Assembly (NCBI GenBank): GCA_003176035.1
Contig: PSRL01000016.1
Location: 1-7,102, forward strand
Length of the DNA: 7,102 nt
Direction: 5' to 3'
Origin: Verrucomicrobiota bacterium
GTDB taxonomy: Bacteria; Verrucomicrobiota; Verrucomicrobiia; Chthoniobacterales; Xiphinematobacteraceae
Every line of letters begins with the position of its first letter. Positions within the stretch are counted from its first letter, which is position 1. The notes below the pieces were generated by a model. The model was given only the letters and a program-made list of their open reading frames with translations, was not told the DNA's origin and searched no databases. Below, one piece after another: positions 6,692 to 7,102 of this stretch. The translations under genes and the position numbers were made by a program.

Positions 6692-6756
6692 AACCTCTGT
6701 AAGACATTGGAAGTAAGTCGCAGCGGCTATTATACACATCTTGATAAAGAATAGCG

Positions 6757-6897
6757 TTACACCCTTGCCAGGATGCCGATTTCATCGTGCGCATAAAGGC
6801 AATATTTGGGCAAAGTCGGCGGATTTACGGAACTCGCAGAGTAAGCCAATGCATCGCTCCCATATAATATGCATATTAATACTATATTCCAATGCAT
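6757..6897 (-). CDS. Possible 46-residue exported peptide (doubtful)
   Basis: A reverse ORF from ATG (6897) to TAA (6757-6759). The N-terminus MHWNIVLICILYGSDALAYS reads like a short signal peptide with an Ala-Leu-Ala cleavage site before Tyr19. The remaining residues are hydrophilic and include two tyrosines and a cysteine in KYCLYAHDE. AGG lies eight bases upstream of the ATG. The signal segment lacks the usual lysine or arginine, and the coding run is very short. The same frame continues upstream with only two stops (6907-6909, 6961-6963) to the window edge, so this may be the tail of a decayed gene. It is not recognised and converges with clpB. Confidence 0.22.
   Translation of the reverse strand: MHWNIVLICILYGSDALAYSASSVNPPTLPKYCLYAHDEIGILARV
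6865..6878. repeat. 14-base perfect palindrome
   Basis: TAATATGCATATTA reads the same on both strands. It is flanked by two direct copies of CCAATGCAT, at 6846-6854 and 6889-6897, which share its ATGCAT core; three ATGCAT cores therefore fall within about 50 bases. A TATAAT hexamer overlaps its left side at 6863-6868. This could be a binding site for a dimeric DNA-binding protein, or A/T-rich chance. Confidence 0.35.
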
Positions 6898-6910
6898 AAC
6901 GGTTACCTAT

Positions 6911-7020
6911 TTAGAACCTGATACACTTTCAAAGCTATTCATAGGGACGGCAGAAAGGTATCACAAATCCGTAAAAGAGCCGACACTGTGAATAACTTTG
7001 GAAGTGGTATCAGGATCTAG
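6911..7020. repeat. Long imperfect inverted repeat (about 42-base arms, 26-base loop)
   Basis: The left arm (6911-6952) matches the reverse complement of the right arm (6979-7020) at about 34 of 41 aligned positions, with one single-base gap. The best core is CCTGATAC-ACTT-CAAAG-TATTC. Weaker pairing continues outward to about 6901 and 7030, including CTAT against ATAG. The loop repeats GGTATCA, which also occurs in the right arm, so the left-arm TGATAC has two possible partners. It may be a structured RNA, a small MITE-like palindrome or an inverted duplication in decaying sequence. The pairing itself is directly visible; the identity is unknown. Confidence 0.7.
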
Positions 7021-7102
7021 ATAGTCGCCCCTGAAAAAGTCCTTTTGGCTAGAAAGCATCAATGTCCGGAGGCAATTTGGTAACGAAATTTCGACCAGAA
7101 AA

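Larger units (their letters stand above)
6692..7102. other. Stretch after clpB without a firm gene
   Basis: About 410 bases follow the clpB stop with no ORF longer than about 50 codons, no tRNA-like fold that I can make out and no strong terminator. It holds a 46-codon reverse ORF with an export-signal look, a 14-base palindrome, a repeated CCAATGCAT and a long imperfect inverted repeat, each listed separately. At the right edge, an ATG at 7062 with thirteen open codons (MSGGNLVTKFRPE) could be the start of a forward gene running out of the window. A reverse frame open from the edge to a TGA at 6961 competes with it. Neither can be decided here. Confidence 0.6.

Noticed and set aside
6911..7020. 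Similar peptides YLEPDT (forward) and YLDPDT (reverse) encoded on the two arms of the inverted repeat, suggesting a duplicated protein segment
   Set aside because: Any inverted repeat encodes matching peptides on opposite strands. The single-base gap between the arms breaks the shared frame, so protein-level homology is not independently supported.
1190..7102. tRNA genes, CRISPR arrays, insertion sequences or attachment sites in the spacers
   Set aside because: No cloverleaf-like series of stems, regularly spaced repeats, transposase motifs or flanking target duplications could be made out by eye.

Overview
This window looks like bacterial chromosome carrying ordinary housekeeping genes with fairly loose spacing. 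Four genes are recognisable with confidence: queA (+), tadA (-), rpe (+) and clpB (+). One sizeable unrecognised gene (3138-3746, -) lies between rpe and clpB. The five together cover roughly three quarters of the window. The rest is unusually roomy for a bacterium: short unrecognised ORFs, A/T-rich spacers, and a 3' tail of about 410 bases after clpB with no clear gene. The start codons mostly lack a good Shine-Dalgarno sequence. The organism cannot be named from this. The protein sequences are compatible with a Gram-negative-type lineage; a verrucomicrobial or similar host, possibly with a partly decayed or reduced genome, is a weak inference from the spacing and small orphan ORFs.

Layout. 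1-112: C-terminal tail of an unidentified + strand gene. 113-223: spacer with an A/T palindrome. 224-1189: queA, tRNA queuosine synthesis. 1190-1734: a possible small lipoprotein ORF on the - strand (1253-1615), then a hairpin that probably ends tadA. 1735-2232 (-): tadA, tRNA wobble inosine. 2233-2308: divergent promoter spacer. 2309-2998: rpe, pentose phosphate pathway. 2999-3137: convergent spacer with hairpins, T tracts and an 11-base tandem repeat. 3138-3746 (-): helical, cysteine-free orphan protein. 3747-4126: spacer with a doubtful 65-codon ORF (-) and a possible clpB promoter. 4127-6691: clpB, the Hsp100 disaggregase. 6692-7102: no firm gene, but a conspicuous long imperfect inverted repeat (about 6911-7020) and a 46-codon ORF (-) with a signal-peptide-like start.

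How the genes work together. queA and tadA both act on base 34 of tRNA anticodons, but they face opposite directions and are not an operon. rpe (carbon metabolism) and clpB (protein quality control) are each apparently monocistronic. Nothing resembles a defence island, mobile element, CRISPR array or gene cluster for a novel system. The points most worth a second look are the inverted repeat after clpB, the well-placed internal GTG start inside clpB, and the orphan protein at 3138-3746.
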